From contig QIAM01000006.1 of NCBI GenBank assembly GCA_003225555.1, positions 124,001 through 188,000 on the forward strand: DNA of 64,000 nucleotides, given 5' to 3'. The DNA comes from Acidobacteriota bacterium (GTDB taxonomy: Bacteria; Acidobacteriota; Terriglobia; Terriglobales; Acidobacteriaceae). The notes below the pieces were generated by a model. The model did not search any database. It saw only the letters and a program-made list of their open reading frames with translations, and was not told where the DNA came from. Of this stretch, positions 54,501 through 62,828 are shown one piece after another. Each line of letters starts with the position of its first letter. The first letter of the stretch is position 1. The translations under genes were made by a program, and so were the position numbers.

Positions 54501-55635
54501 TTCTGTCGCGTACGCCGGCTTGCCCAGCGGCCTCAGCGAGATGAATGGATCGCTCAACTTTACTCGCGAGCGCTTGCAGATCGAGACGCTCACGGGGCGG
54601 ACCGGTGGCGGCTCACTCGACCTCAAGGGTGAGGTCACGAACTACGACCACCAGTTCAGCTTCAACCTCAGGGCAACTGGCAAGGGAGTGCGTCTGCGCC
54701 ATCCGCCCGGCGTCAGCTCCACCGCCGACGCCGAATTGCACTGGGTGGGAAGCCGTGCGGCCTCCACCGTCTCCGGCGACATTCTCGTCACCAAGCTGGC
54801 CGTGCAGCCCAACTTCGATTTCAGCCAGTACCTGCAGCGCAGCCGCGAGATCGGTTCCGCTACCCCGGCCAACTCTCCGCTTTATGGCGTGAAGCTCGAT
54901 ATCCACGTAGAGACCGCGCCCGAACTGCAGATGAAGACGGCGATCGCGCGTCTTTCCGGCGATGCTGACCTGCGCCTTCGTGGTACAGCGGCACGGCCTA
55001 CGGTCCTCGGCCGGGCCGACATTCTCGAAGGCGAGGTCACGTTTAACGGCACCAAGTTCAACCTGGAGCGCGGCGACATCAACTTCACCAACCCAGTGGC
55101 CATCGAGCCGCAACTGAACCTCGAGGCTTCCACCCACGTGCGGAATTACGATCTCAACATCACCGTGACGGGAACCCCGGACCGGCTCGCCGTAAACTAT
55201 CGCTCCGAGCCGCCGCTGCCCAAGTCCGACATCATTGCGCTGCTCGCTCTGGGACGCACCAGCGAGGAGTCGGAACAGCTGCAGCAACAATCCCAGTCGC
55301 CTTTCACCGACGAGGCCTCGGCCTTGATCATCAATCAGGCAATCAACTCCACGCTCAGCAGCCGCGTGCAGAAACTCTTTGGCGTCAGCCGCATCAAGAT
55401 CGACCCGCAAGGCCTGACCACCGAGACCAACCCCACCGCCCGCGGTCCTCAAGTCACCATCGAGCAGCAATTCGCCAACAACATCTCTCTCACCTACAGC
55501 ACCAATGTCTCGCAGAGCTCGCAGCAGATCATTCAAGGGCAATACTTCTTTACGCGGAACATTTCCGTGGTCGGCACCCGCGACCAGAACGGTGTCGTCA
55601 GCTTCGACGTCCGCATCCGCCGCCAGAAGAAATAA
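51511..55635 (+). CDS. TamB-like translocation and assembly module protein
   Basis: About 1374 residues from a GTG start overlapping the chaperone gene by four bases. One N-terminal membrane anchor (about 12-32) leads into a very long beta-rich region of AsmA/TamB repeats and ends with the DUF490 (TamB C-terminal) domain (about 1040-1374), which includes GRADILEGEVTFNGTKFNLERG and SDIIALLALGRTSEESE. TamB-like proteins form a bridge between membranes for lipid or protein transport. A Lys/Ala-rich linker (about 370-410) is unusual. Confidence 0.92.
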   Translation: MTEPTGRPRRRRGWKYLLILAGAGFLFVVASLWYITTDSFQNLVRRRVIAEVERITGGHAEVGSFHTIPFRLHVEVRDITVRGREASTDVPLAHVDHLVAELKVISLLRTEFGFHDAVLDHPVVHVAFYPDGTTNIPGLIRQGSGKTSVEQWFALSIDRFDVRHGELLWNDLRVPLDFAVHDTTLQMSYSFLQGRYDGRLLLGKVDTKFEDFRPFAWMSTLEFSLGPAYGDVKSLKWNSGHSHGEAKGRVTDFRHPRIDGQYELSLDLAEAATIARRRDLRQGVIEFQGKGNWTLEQFETSGGLVLRDLGWQDQQIAFRQASATSDYQVSDQEIKLSKLQGKLFGGNFVGDALIDNWLYSAPLSQVEKQSGKKAGSRAASGEEVAVITAARPQKKGEAAKKKKAEVQAGVVHLHLHDLSAGEIAAALNSPAHPLGRFRPVGFATGSVDAHWKGLPHNADIAFLLDLNPPTRSNRGELPVTARVQGTYRGSIDELELSQMLLTTPASRAQAFGTLSASSSLRFSVSTSNLDEWRPIIAALHGPASLPFDINGNATFTGTVTGSLSSPTFAGNLAVQDFDFTLPATSRTAEQPVHWDSLSAGVQFSARGLALRDGRLHRGDTSAEFEVSSVLQHGQFTDESPFTARVNLHNVDVASTAVLTGYDYPVTGMADILLQVSGTRAKPQAQGQIHAHNASAYGESIAQFDADLSIANGETALTNIYLIHAQSVVTGSAAYNPTARVFHVDLSGKNFDLGRIRQIQLNRLSVEGRGDFTVQASGTPEAPQINAKVHLRDLTLDKEPSGAFDLQATSRGNELHVSGRSEFDKGTLSLDGAVGMSAPYSANVSVRMDHLDLDALWRAYLRGQLTGHSAVAATVNMQGPLFRPRQWTLNGDVSDVLLDVEYAKVHNQDAVRFTYAQQSLHVDSMHLIGEGTDLTAHGSVNFASPREIDLAAEGHIDLRLLNSLDPDLSAAGVMSMNMTAGGTISDPQPQGRLQVSNGSVAYAGLPSGLSEMNGSLNFTRERLQIETLTGRTGGGSLDLKGEVTNYDHQFSFNLRATGKGVRLRHPPGVSSTADAELHWVGSRAASTVSGDILVTKLAVQPNFDFSQYLQRSREIGSATPANSPLYGVKLDIHVETAPELQMKTAIARLSGDADLRLRGTAARPTVLGRADILEGEVTFNGTKFNLERGDINFTNPVAIEPQLNLEASTHVRNYDLNITVTGTPDRLAVNYRSEPPLPKSDIIALLALGRTSEESEQLQQQSQSPFTDEASALIINQAINSTLSSRVQKLFGVSRIKIDPQGLTTETNPTARGPQVTIEQQFANNISLTYSTNVSQSSQQIIQGQYFFTRNISVVGTRDQNGVVSFDVRIRRQKK

Positions 55636-55657
55636 GATATTGTGACGGAAGCAGGCC

Positions 55658-56323
55658 ATGATCGCTGCCTACCAGTACGATCCCTTTGCGACGCTGCGCG
55701 AGCGCATGGTGCAATCCCAGTTGCGCGCCCGTGGCATCGCCGACGAGCGCGTCCTGGCCGCGATGCTGCGCGTCCCGCGCCATGAATTCATTCCGGAGCG
55801 CTATCGCGATCAGGCCTATGAAGATCATCCGCTGCCCATCGGAGAAGGCCAGACCATCTCGCAGCCCTACATCGTCGCCAGCATGTTGGAAGCGTTGGAA
55901 CTCAAGCCTGAAGACCGGGTTCTGGAAATAGGAACCGGCTCGGGATACGTGACCGCTTTGCTCGCGGAACTGGCGGCGGAAGTTTTCTCCATCGAGCGCC
56001 ACGCCACGCTGGCGGCTGAGGCCCGGCGGGTACTCGCCAGGCTCGGCTACACCAACGTGAAGGTCATCGTCGGAGACGGCACCCGGGGTTTCCCGCCATG
56101 CGCCCCTTACGACGCAATCACCGTTGCCGCCGCGGCGCCGGAGCTCCCGGAGCCGCTGCTCGAGCAACTGGCCGAAGGCGGGCGCATGATCGTCCCCATC
56201 GGTCCACCCGATGCGCAGCAACTCCACTTGATTCGTATGCAGAATGGCCGCCCGGAGATTACTCTGCGCGAACCCTGTCGCTTCGTGCCGCTGGTCCCCA
56301 ACGTGAATGAAACCGTGGAGTAG
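55658..56323 (+). CDS. pcm: Protein-L-isoaspartate O-methyltransferase
   Basis: The 221-residue enzyme methylates isoaspartyl residues for protein repair. The start of the family motif is RERMVQSQLRARGI, followed by LRVPRHEFIPE, the SAM-binding ILEIGTGSGY-like VLEIGTGSGYVTALLAEL and IVAAAAPELPEPLL-type VAAAAPELPEPLLEQL. The length is normal. It follows tamB by 22 bases on the same strand and may be transcribed with it. Confidence 0.95.
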   Translation: MIAAYQYDPFATLRERMVQSQLRARGIADERVLAAMLRVPRHEFIPERYRDQAYEDHPLPIGEGQTISQPYIVASMLEALELKPEDRVLEIGTGSGYVTALLAELAAEVFSIERHATLAAEARRVLARLGYTNVKVIVGDGTRGFPPCAPYDAITVAAAAPELPEPLLEQLAEGGRMIVPIGPPDAQQLHLIRMQNGRPEITLREPCRFVPLVPNVNETVE

Positions 56324-56369
56324 CCAGCCTAGATTGGACAGTGTTCGCCTCTGTGTCACGACCTACTTT

Positions 56370-56453
56370 TGTCATCCTGAGCAAAGCGAAGGACCTCTGT
56401 ACTCTCCGGCGTGAGGCGAAATGCATAGGTTCTTCGCTTCGCTCAGAATGACA
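56370..56453. repeat. 84-base palindromic element, second copy
   Basis: The arms TGTCATCCTGAGCAAAGCG (56370-) and the complement ending at 56453 match the element at 38995-39078 in both sequence and total length. The middle differs. It is in the gap between pcm and the prenyltransferase gene. Confidence 0.8.
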
Positions 56454-56462
56454 GGAGAACTA

Positions 56463-56495
56463 ACTGGCCACTGGCCACTGATCACCGACCACTGA
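56463..56495. repeat. CACTGGCC/CACTGAT short repeat
   Basis: ACTGGCCACTGGCCACTGATCACC... is an inverted relative of the repeat at 30967-31003. It directly follows the 84-base element and ends about 15 bases before the prenyltransferase start codon. Confidence 0.5.
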
Positions 56496-56509
56496 ATTAC
56501 AATCTTCCG

Positions 56510-57373
56510 GTGCCCCTGCTCCACAACCTGCGCGTGACGCTGGAGATGATCAAGTGGGAGCACTCCATTTTCGCTCTCCCGTTTGCTTTGTGCGGAGCGA
56601 TGCTAGCCGCGGCAGGCCTCCCCAGCGCCCACCAATTGATCTGGATCATCGTGGCCATGATCGCGGCCCGCTCTGCCGCGATGGCCTTCAACCGCCTGGC
56701 CGATGCTTCGATCGATGCTGCAAATCCTCGTACCAGCACCCGCGCTCTTCCGGCCGGACATCTGCGTCCTGCCTTCGTCGCAACTTTCGTGGTGATTTCC
56801 AGCGCGATCTTCGTACTAGCCGCGGCCCGACTCAACCATCTCACGCTCTGGCTGTCGCCGGTAGCGCTGGCCGTGATCCTGCTCTATTCGTATACCAAGC
56901 GTGTAACTCGCTGGTCGCACTTGGTGCTGGGATTCGCCCTGGGTATCGCGCCCTCGGCTGCCTGGATCGCGGTGCGCGGATCCCTTGATCCCCGTATCTT
57001 GCTGCTGACCGCCGCCGTAACTTTCTGGGTCGCAGGCTTCGACGTTCTCTACGCTTGCCAGGATTTCGACTTCGACCGCGAGACCGGACTTCACTCGATC
57101 CCACGCTATCTAGGAATCCGGCGCGCGTTATGGGTCGCGCGGGCCTTCCACGTCATCATGCTGCTGCTGCTGGTCGAATTATTACTGGTCTTTGGTCTAG
57201 GGAAGCTGGCAGTCGCTGGATCGGTGTGCGTCGCCTTGTTGTTGGCCTACGAGCATTCGCTGGTTTCCCCTGACGATCTCAGCAAACTGAACGCGGCCTT
57301 CTTTACCATGAACGGTGTGATCTCGGTAGTCTTCTTCGTTTTCGTAGCCGCCGACTTGCTGCTAAGGAGATAA
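56510..57373 (+). CDS. UbiA-family prenyltransferase (MqnP-like)
   Basis: This 287-residue membrane enzyme has eight or nine helices and both Asp-rich motifs: NRLADASID (first) and [14 protein letters not shown] (second), with [15 protein letters not shown] after it. This matches the 4-hydroxybenzoate prenyltransferase group, which includes MqnP of the futalosine menaquinone route. With mqnE 4 kb away, MqnP is the more likely role. The GTG start at 56510 is preceded by a TACAAT at about 12 bases, which suggests a near leaderless message. A perfect hairpin (57384-57402) follows the stop. Confidence 0.87.
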   Translation: MPLLHNLRVTLEMIKWEHSIFALPFALCGAMLAAAGLPSAHQLIWIIVAMIAARSAAMAFNRLADASIDAANPRTSTRALPAGHLRPAFVATFVVISSAIFVLAAARLNHLTLWLSPVALAVILLYSYTKRVTRWSHLVLGFALGIAPSAAWIAVRGSLDPRILLLTAAVTFWVAGFDVLYACQDFDFDRETGLHSIPRYLGIRRALWVARAFHVIMLLLLVELLLVFGLGKLAVAGSVCVALLLAYEHSLVSPDDLSKLNAAFFTMNGVISVVFFVFVAADLLLRR

Positions 57374-57383
57374 CTCACGTAGG

Positions 57384-57402
57384 GACAGCCGCCTCGGCTG
57401 TC
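57384..57402 (+). terminator. Hairpin after the prenyltransferase gene
   Basis: GACAGCC-GCCTC-GGCTGTC is a perfect 7 bp stem 11 bases after the stop of the prenyltransferase gene. No T-run is evident. It lies between convergent genes. Confidence 0.45.
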
Positions 57403-57450
57403 AAGCGAGCGAAGCGAGCTTTGGGTTGGTTCTGATGCTGACACGACGCA

Positions 57451-57828
57451 CTATACCGCCATCTTCCCCAGCCACTGCCGGCTCGCCGGCCGGGTCAAAT
57501 AAGAAATCAGAAGGAAGACCAGCAACACCAGCGGCGCAAATGCCCTCGGCCCATCTTTAGCCAAATAGTGTGCAATAAACGCCGAGATCCATGCGAAAGT
57601 GAAGCCCGCGTAGGCCCACTCCTTGACCTTCGGGAAGCCAGGAACAACAAGCGCGATCGCGCCCAGGAGTTTCGCGACTCCAAGAATGCCCCGGAGCTGT
57701 TGCGGATATCCGACGTGTGCGAACCCTTCAACCACCTGCTGCGAACCCGTCAGGTAACTGAATCCGGCGAACGCGGACATGGCCGCAATCAGGATGGTGG
57801 TGACCCAGTAAGTTATTGTGCGCGCCAT
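57451..57828 (-). CDS. DoxX-like membrane protein
   Basis: This 125-residue protein has four membrane helices and the DoxX-type pattern: SAFAGFSYLTG, GYPQQLRGILGVAKLLGAIALVVPG, and EWAYAGFTFAWISAFIAHY. DoxX relatives are often tied to redox or terminal-oxidase functions but the role is not settled. It is alone, convergent with the UbiA gene. Confidence 0.88.
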   Translation of the reverse strand: MARTITYWVTTILIAAMSAFAGFSYLTGSQQVVEGFAHVGYPQQLRGILGVAKLLGAIALVVPGFPKVKEWAYAGFTFAWISAFIAHYLAKDGPRAFAPLVLLVFLLISYLTRPASRQWLGKMAV

Positions 57829-58012
57829 CGGTTGTATTCTCCTCAGCTGGCAAAATACCAGTTCTGATGGCGGATGAGTGGAGGCGATTCAGTTTTTGTG
57901 CAGGGCTGAGGCGACCGAATCTGCGTCGACTCCCCTGCGCAGGGTCTCGACCTCGACCCCTTACCACCCTCCGCACCACGTGCCATAATCTGTGGTGACA
58001 ATCGGAGGCCTC

Positions 58013-58951
58013 ATGCGCAGCATCATTCTCGCGGTATTCTTTTTGATCTGTCTTTCCTGGACGCAGCAACCGACGCAGCCGCCGCAATCCCGGGCCGCGG
58101 CGGGCTCTCCGGCCGATCTCGTCAAGCAAGGCGAGAAACTAAACAGTGAAGGCAAGCAGGACCAGGCATTAGCCCTGTACAAAAAAGCCCTCAAAGCGGA
58201 TCCTGCACTCTACGAAGCCCATCTTGACTCCGGCATTGCTCTCGACCTCAAAGGAAACTACGCCGAAGCGCGCGAACATTTCGCCCAGGCGCTCAGCCTT
58301 GCGCCTGCCGATTCCAAGCAGCAGGCCCTGCGCGCCACGGCCATGTCCTATGCGTTTGAGGGCAAAGCTGACGAAGCCGCCAAGTTCGAGCAACAGGTCT
58401 TCGACCAACGCCTGGCGAAGAATGATTTCATCGCTGCCGGTGAAACGGCCAACGAACTCGCTCGCATCTATCTCGAATCGGGCGACACCGGACACGCCTT
58501 CAACTTGTACAAGCTCGGCTACGACACCGCTTTACGCAAGCCCGACCTTACCGACGCGGACAAAAATCTGTGGTTGTTCCGCTGGGAGAACGCGCAAGCC
58601 CGCATCGCCGCCCGCCGCGGCAAAGCCGACGAAGCCCGCGAGCACGTAGCCGCCGCCAAAGTTGCTCTCGACAAAGCGAACAATCCCGACCAGGCCCGCT
58701 TTTATCCGTATCTGACCGGCTACGTAGCGTTTTATACCGGCGACTACAAGACCGCCATCGCGGATCTGCAAAAAGCGGACCAGCGCGATCCTCTGATTCT
58801 GGCGCTGCTGGGTGAGGCCTACGAGCAATCGGGCGACAAGGCGCACGCCACGGAGTACTACCGCAAAGCGTTGGCCTCCAGCGGGCACAATCCCACGAAC
58901 GCCTTCGCCCGTCCGTTGGTCAGAAAGAAGCTGGCGGGCGGAGGGTCTTAG
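58013..58951 (+). CDS. Secreted TPR protein
   Basis: The product (312 aa) has a signal peptide (MRSIILAVFFLICLSWTQ) and a series of tetratricopeptide repeats: GEKLNSEGKQDQALALYKKALKADP, AHLDSGIALDLKGNYAEAREHFAQALSL, then more with imperfect spacing to the end. The start at 58013 has GGAGG 5 bases upstream. The repeats suggest a protein-binding scaffold in the periplasm. No specific partner is seen. Confidence 0.82.
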   Translation: MRSIILAVFFLICLSWTQQPTQPPQSRAAAGSPADLVKQGEKLNSEGKQDQALALYKKALKADPALYEAHLDSGIALDLKGNYAEAREHFAQALSLAPADSKQQALRATAMSYAFEGKADEAAKFEQQVFDQRLAKNDFIAAGETANELARIYLESGDTGHAFNLYKLGYDTALRKPDLTDADKNLWLFRWENAQARIAARRGKADEAREHVAAAKVALDKANNPDQARFYPYLTGYVAFYTGDYKTAIADLQKADQRDPLILALLGEAYEQSGDKAHATEYYRKALASSGHNPTNAFARPLVRKKLAGGGS

Positions 58952-59030
58952 GGCCCAGTCCGCGGATGGGGAATCGTGCCGGGGCGCAGCTGCATGCCAC
59001 GCCCCTCCTAGATTCGGGACTCTTGTTGGC

Positions 59031-59948
59031 TTACGGCTGCGGGTTTACCTTCAGCAGCAACAACGTGCCGCTGTCCAGCTTCACGTTGTTTTTGTCCGAA
59101 CTCACCACCGATCCTTGCGAGGGATTCGAACCGGGAGACAGTTTTAGGTTCGAAATGCCTACCACTCCCTGCGTTTGGCCGGTGATTTGAGGACGACTAC
59201 CCGCTTCGGTCTGCGAGTTGCTCCCCGCAGTACTGGTGCCGGCCGAGGGCAATGGAGTCGGTTGTGCCCCGGCGCTGCCCGCTCCTGACGTTCGTCCGGA
59301 ACCGCCGGCCGCTGCTCCCCCAGAGGTCCCAGTAGGGGATGAATACGCGCCCCCGGATGAAGTTTGCTCGTTGCCGCCCGGAGCATTCGGATTGTTCTGC
59401 TCCCCGATGATGGCCTGGATCGACATCGGCAACTGCACCTCGCTGCCGTTCTTCATCACAGCGCGATCAAACGCAATGGCGACCTGCGATTCCTTCTGCT
59501 CCTTGCTACGTGGTTGCGCTTCGGTCACGTGGCCCACGATTTTCGTGTCTTTGGGCACGAGCACTTCGCCGCCGCTGGTCTTCATGTCCTGCGTGACTTT
59601 GGCCACCACTTCGTCGCCGGTCTTCGCTTTTTTCGCGTCCACTCCTTTGGTCAACTGAGCCGGAATCACGCTTCCCGGTGCGATCTTTGGACTGCCGCTG
59701 TTCTGGCCTGTGACCGCGCTTGTCCGTCCCCCATTTTCCATCGGAACCTGGCGATTTGCGGCGGGCGGCTGATCCGTCGGCTGGGTCTGCGGAGCCTGCT
59801 GCGATTCCGGTACTTGCTGTTGCGAGGACGGCTGCGCCGTGGAGGGTTCCGGCATCTGCTGCGAGCCCGCCGGAGGTGTGGTGTCCTGCGCCAGCGCAAT
59901 TCCTGCCAGCAGGACTACCGAGAAAACTGCACAAGGAATCTTGGTCAT
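59031..59948 (-). CDS. Secreted VirB10-like beta-domain protein, copy 1
   Basis: The 305-residue product has a signal peptide (VFSVVLLAGIALAQ), a Pro/Gln-rich linker (about 20-85), a beta domain (about 85-180) and a Gly/Ser-rich tail. The domain opens GSVIPAQLTKGVDAKKAKTG and continues VLVPKDTKIVGHV then AIAFDRAVMKNG. This resembles the C-terminal domain of VirB10/TrbI proteins, but no secretion genes are near. It is a paralogue of the next gene on the same strand, 235 bases away. Confidence 0.75.
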   Translation of the reverse strand: MTKIPCAVFSVVLLAGIALAQDTTPPAGSQQMPEPSTAQPSSQQQVPESQQAPQTQPTDQPPAANRQVPMENGGRTSAVTGQNSGSPKIAPGSVIPAQLTKGVDAKKAKTGDEVVAKVTQDMKTSGGEVLVPKDTKIVGHVTEAQPRSKEQKESQVAIAFDRAVMKNGSEVQLPMSIQAIIGEQNNPNAPGGNEQTSSGGAYSSPTGTSGGAAAGGSGRTSGAGSAGAQPTPLPSAGTSTAGSNSQTEAGSRPQITGQTQGVVGISNLKLSPGSNPSQGSVVSSDKNNVKLDSGTLLLLKVNPQP

Positions 59949-60129
59949 GTATGACCTCCTTCAGATTGTTTTTGCAATGCACACGAAGGGCGCAACGATC
60001 CCGGGTTAAGTTGTAGATGCCATTTCCCTGTCAGAGGTAGACCGGGTTTGCCGGACGAATAACAGAATTCAGTGTGAAAGGTCAAAAAACGCAAGCCTGA
60101 GCGCGAGACGCTCACCTTCGCAATGAGTT

Positions 60130-60163
60130 AGAAAAGGGGGCAGCCTTCAGGGAGCTGCCCCTC
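60130..60163 (-). terminator. Rho-independent terminator
   Basis: On the minus strand GGGGCAGC-TCCCTGAAG-GCTGCCCC is followed by CTTTTC. It lies just past the stop of the second paralogue and is a standard terminator for that gene. Confidence 0.75.
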
Positions 60164-60183
60164 GGAAGCACACTTTGGTTTCG

Positions 60184-61041
60184 CTACTGGTTAACCCGCA
60201 GGATCATCTCCGTCCCGCTGTCGAGGTGCACGTTGCCGCCCTGCGAACTGATCATGGAAGCGTTCGCGGAAGTCGGAGTTTGCGTCGCCAGACTCAGGCC
60301 GGGCAATCCAACCACGCCCTGGCTGCTCGCCGATAAGGAGCCAGAGACGGCTCCACCAGCAGAGCCGGCAGTATTCGCCACTGCTCCCGCTGTATTGCCG
60401 ACCGCGCCTACCGCGCCGCCGGCTGTGGACCGCACGCCGCCCAGTGCTCCACCGCCGCCAGAAGTACGGGCACCTGACGATCCCGTGCCTGCGACGCTGC
60501 TGCTCGCCATCGTGTCGTCCGCCATCGCAGCCGCGCTGGCCTGGCTCCTGCCAATTGCCTGGATGCCCAGTGGCAGTGGCATCTCGGTTCCGTTCTTCAG
60601 AATCGCGCGGTCAAACGCGATCCCCAATTCTGACGTTGCCTGCTCTTTGCTGTGCGCCTTCACTTCGATCACGTGACCGATAAGTTTTGATCCCTTAGGG
60701 ATCACGACATGCCCCTCGGACTTCACGTCATGGGTGGTCTTGGCCACAACTTCATCGCCGATTTTGTTCTTCTTGGCATCGACTGGTTTCACCAGTGCCG
60801 CCTGCACCGTGCTGCCTGCCTGCAATCGTGAAGCACCAGCGACCTGCGCCTTCTTGTCAGAAACCTGGCTGGCCTGCGATGCCGCCGCTGAAGCGTTCGT
60901 GCCCGCCTGCGCGCTTGACTGACCTGCGGTAGCCGACGTCTCCTGTGACGCCGATGGGGTGGCCTGCGATTGTGCGCTCTGCGCCACGCTGACTCCCGTT
61001 AACAGCCCTACTGCAAACAGCGAGACAAGAATTCCCTTCAT
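60184..61041 (-). CDS. Secreted VirB10-like beta-domain protein, copy 2
   Basis: The 285-residue paralogue of the protein encoded at 59031-59948 has a signal peptide (LFAVGLLTGVSVAQ), an Ala/Ser/Gln-rich linker (about 20-70) and a beta domain (about 70-165: AGSTVQAALVKPVDAKKNKIG, VVIPKGSKLIGHV, GIAFDRAILKNG). A Gly/Ala-rich tail follows and the end is HLDSGTEMILRV, like LDSGTLLLLKV in copy 1. It has its own terminator. The two genes probably arose by tandem duplication. Confidence 0.75.
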   Translation of the reverse strand: MKGILVSLFAVGLLTGVSVAQSAQSQATPSASQETSATAGQSSAQAGTNASAAASQASQVSDKKAQVAGASRLQAGSTVQAALVKPVDAKKNKIGDEVVAKTTHDVKSEGHVVIPKGSKLIGHVIEVKAHSKEQATSELGIAFDRAILKNGTEMPLPLGIQAIGRSQASAAAMADDTMASSSVAGTGSSGARTSGGGGALGGVRSTAGGAVGAVGNTAGAVANTAGSAGGAVSGSLSASSQGVVGLPGLSLATQTPTSANASMISSQGGNVHLDSGTEMILRVNQ

Positions 61042-61336
61042 AGAGAGTTCCTCCCAAGAGCTTTTTGAACCAAATTTGTGAACCCCGACCGGAGTGCCGA
61101 ACGCACCCCACGCTGCTTGAACAGATGCAGGCGCGGTGCCAATGGTGGTATCGGGCGCCGGCCCATTGCCGCTTGAAAATCAAGTACTTAGCAGAGGTAA
61201 CTGCGACAAATGACCGCGGTGACGATGAAAAAACTGCCACCTTCAACCCATTTCTCACCGGTTTCCTCGCTCGGGTTGAATCCTCTGAAATGACTGAAAG
61301 TAGTTTCCGACACTCTCCTGCGATATTATCGAAACG

Positions 61337-62491
61337 ATGCCTGGGCCGCGACCATCTCACCCCGTTCAGAATCATGCATTTCAAACTGACGACGCGCGCC
61401 TCAAGCCCGTCCGCGCGAAAGTGATGGCCGGCGAGCGCCTCACCGCCGATGACGCCCTCGCGCTGTACCGAACCGGCGACATCCTCGCGGTGGGATGGAT
61501 GGCCAACTACGTTCGCGAGCGCATGCACGGGGACAAGGCGTACTTTAACGTCAACCGCCACATCAATCCCACCAACGTCTGCGTGGCCGCCTGCCGTTTG
61601 TGCGCCTTCGGCCGCAAGAAAGATGCGCCCGGCGCCTACACCATGGCGCTGGAGGAAGCTTTCGAGACCGCGGCTTCCGGATACTCCGAGGCGGTCACGG
61701 AATTTCACATTGTCGGCGGATTGCATCCCGACCTGCCGTTTCAGTATTTCCTCGATCTCTGCTCGGGCCTGAAGGAACGCTTCCCGCAGGTGCACCTCAA
61801 AGCCTTCACCATGGTCGAGGTCGCGTATCTGTCGAAGCGCTCCAGGCTCTCGATTCGCGAGACGCTGGAGCAACTGAAGGCCTCAGGCGTGGACTCACTC
61901 CCCGGCGGCGGCGCTGAAATTTTTGCCGACCGCGTACGCCACATCATCTGCGACCATAAGATTGACGGCGACCAGTGGCTCGAAACCGCCAAGCTCGCCC
62001 ACCAGATCGGACTGAAGTCGAACGCGACTATGCTCTACGGCCACGTCGAGAACGACGAAGACCGCGTCGACCACCTGCTCAAACTACGCGCGCTCCAGGA
62101 CGAGACGCGCGGCTTCCAGACTTTTATTCCCCTCGCGTTCCATCCTGACAACACTCCGCTGCAGCATTTGCCGAAGACGACGGGCATGCTCGATATCAAG
62201 CAGATCGCGGTCAGCCGTTTGGTACTCGACAACTTCCCGCACATCAAGTCCTACTGGCAGATGATGACGCCCAAGATCGCGCAGATATCGCTGCGCTTCG
62301 GCGCCGACGACATGGATGGAACCGTGATCGAGGAAAAGATCTACCACGACGCGGGAGCCACCACGCCGCAAGGCATGCGCAGGGAAGAGTTGGAGCGTTT
62401 GATCCGCGCCGCCGGTCGCGACCCGATCGAGCGGGATACGCTCTACCGGCCGGTCACGAGGACGGAGACGTCGGTGACGGTCGCGGTGTAG
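61337..62491 (+). CDS. mqnE: Aminofutalosine synthase (radical SAM)
   Basis: This 384-residue enzyme joins chorismate-derived enolpyruvyl benzoate and SAM to give aminofutalosine in the futalosine menaquinone route. The radical SAM cluster motif is C82-x3-C86-x2-C89 after HINPTNV. Other features are EFHIVGGLHPDLPF, LPGGGAEIFADRVR, and SNATMLYGHVENDEDRVDH, which favour MqnE over MqnC. The start ATG at 61337 is used; the first 20 residues are not clearly conserved. It converges with the brnA antitoxin gene. Confidence 0.92.
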   Translation: MPGPRPSHPVQNHAFQTDDARLKPVRAKVMAGERLTADDALALYRTGDILAVGWMANYVRERMHGDKAYFNVNRHINPTNVCVAACRLCAFGRKKDAPGAYTMALEEAFETAASGYSEAVTEFHIVGGLHPDLPFQYFLDLCSGLKERFPQVHLKAFTMVEVAYLSKRSRLSIRETLEQLKASGVDSLPGGGAEIFADRVRHIICDHKIDGDQWLETAKLAHQIGLKSNATMLYGHVENDEDRVDHLLKLRALQDETRGFQTFIPLAFHPDNTPLQHLPKTTGMLDIKQIAVSRLVLDNFPHIKSYWQMMTPKIAQISLRFGADDMDGTVIEEKIYHDAGATTPQGMRREELERLIRAAGRDPIERDTLYRPVTRTETSVTVAV

Positions 62492-62496
62492 GGGAC

Positions 62497-62817
62497 TTAG
62501 GCGCGAGACCGGACGAGTCGTTCCTGCCGTCGTCTTCTTGCTTTGAGGGAAACACTGCCGCCTGCGGAACTCGCCATAGCGTGCCTCAAGAGCAGGTTGA
62601 CTCGGGTTTGATATCCCTTGCCGTACCCCTTCAGCCATTCCAGCACGTCGGCGTCCAATCGCATGGTCACGGCCTTCTTCGGCGGACGATAAAACTTCCC
62701 TATCTCCGCCCCGCTCCAATCCAGGACCTCCGGCATATCAGAAAGATCAATGTCTTCGTCTTTCATGGCCGCGATGGCGGCGATGTCTCGTTTTTGTTCT
62801 CTGTTGAGCTTCCTCAT
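62497..62817 (-). CDS. brnA: BrnA-family antitoxin
   Basis: This 106-residue protein has a charged N-terminus and the BrnA ribbon-helix-helix segment: KKAVTMRLDADVLEWLKGYGKGYQTRVNLLLRHAM. It should bind the BrnT toxin and repress the locus. The ATG at 62817 has GAGAGG about 8 bases upstream and is preferred to the ATG at 62832, which overlaps the toxin stop. The gene looks intact although its toxin partner is broken. The C-terminal end is Arg-rich (KARRRRQERLVRSRA). Confidence 0.88.
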   Translation of the reverse strand: MRKLNREQKRDIAAIAAMKDEDIDLSDMPEVLDWSGAEIGKFYRPPKKAVTMRLDADVLEWLKGYGKGYQTRVNLLLRHAMASSAGGSVSLKARRRRQERLVRSRA

Positions 62818-62828
62818 ACGTTTTCCTC

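Noticed and set aside
54613-55659. Minus-strand open frame (348 residues) opposite the TamB gene
   Set aside because: Shadow of the DUF490 region; composition biased to Asp/Val/Gly as expected of an antisense frame.
59031-61041. Type IV secretion component (VirB10/TrbI)
   Set aside because: Only the beta-domain pattern is shared; there is no VirB4, VirB9 or coupling protein and the proteins are secreted rather than anchored, so I kept it as a distant resemblance only.
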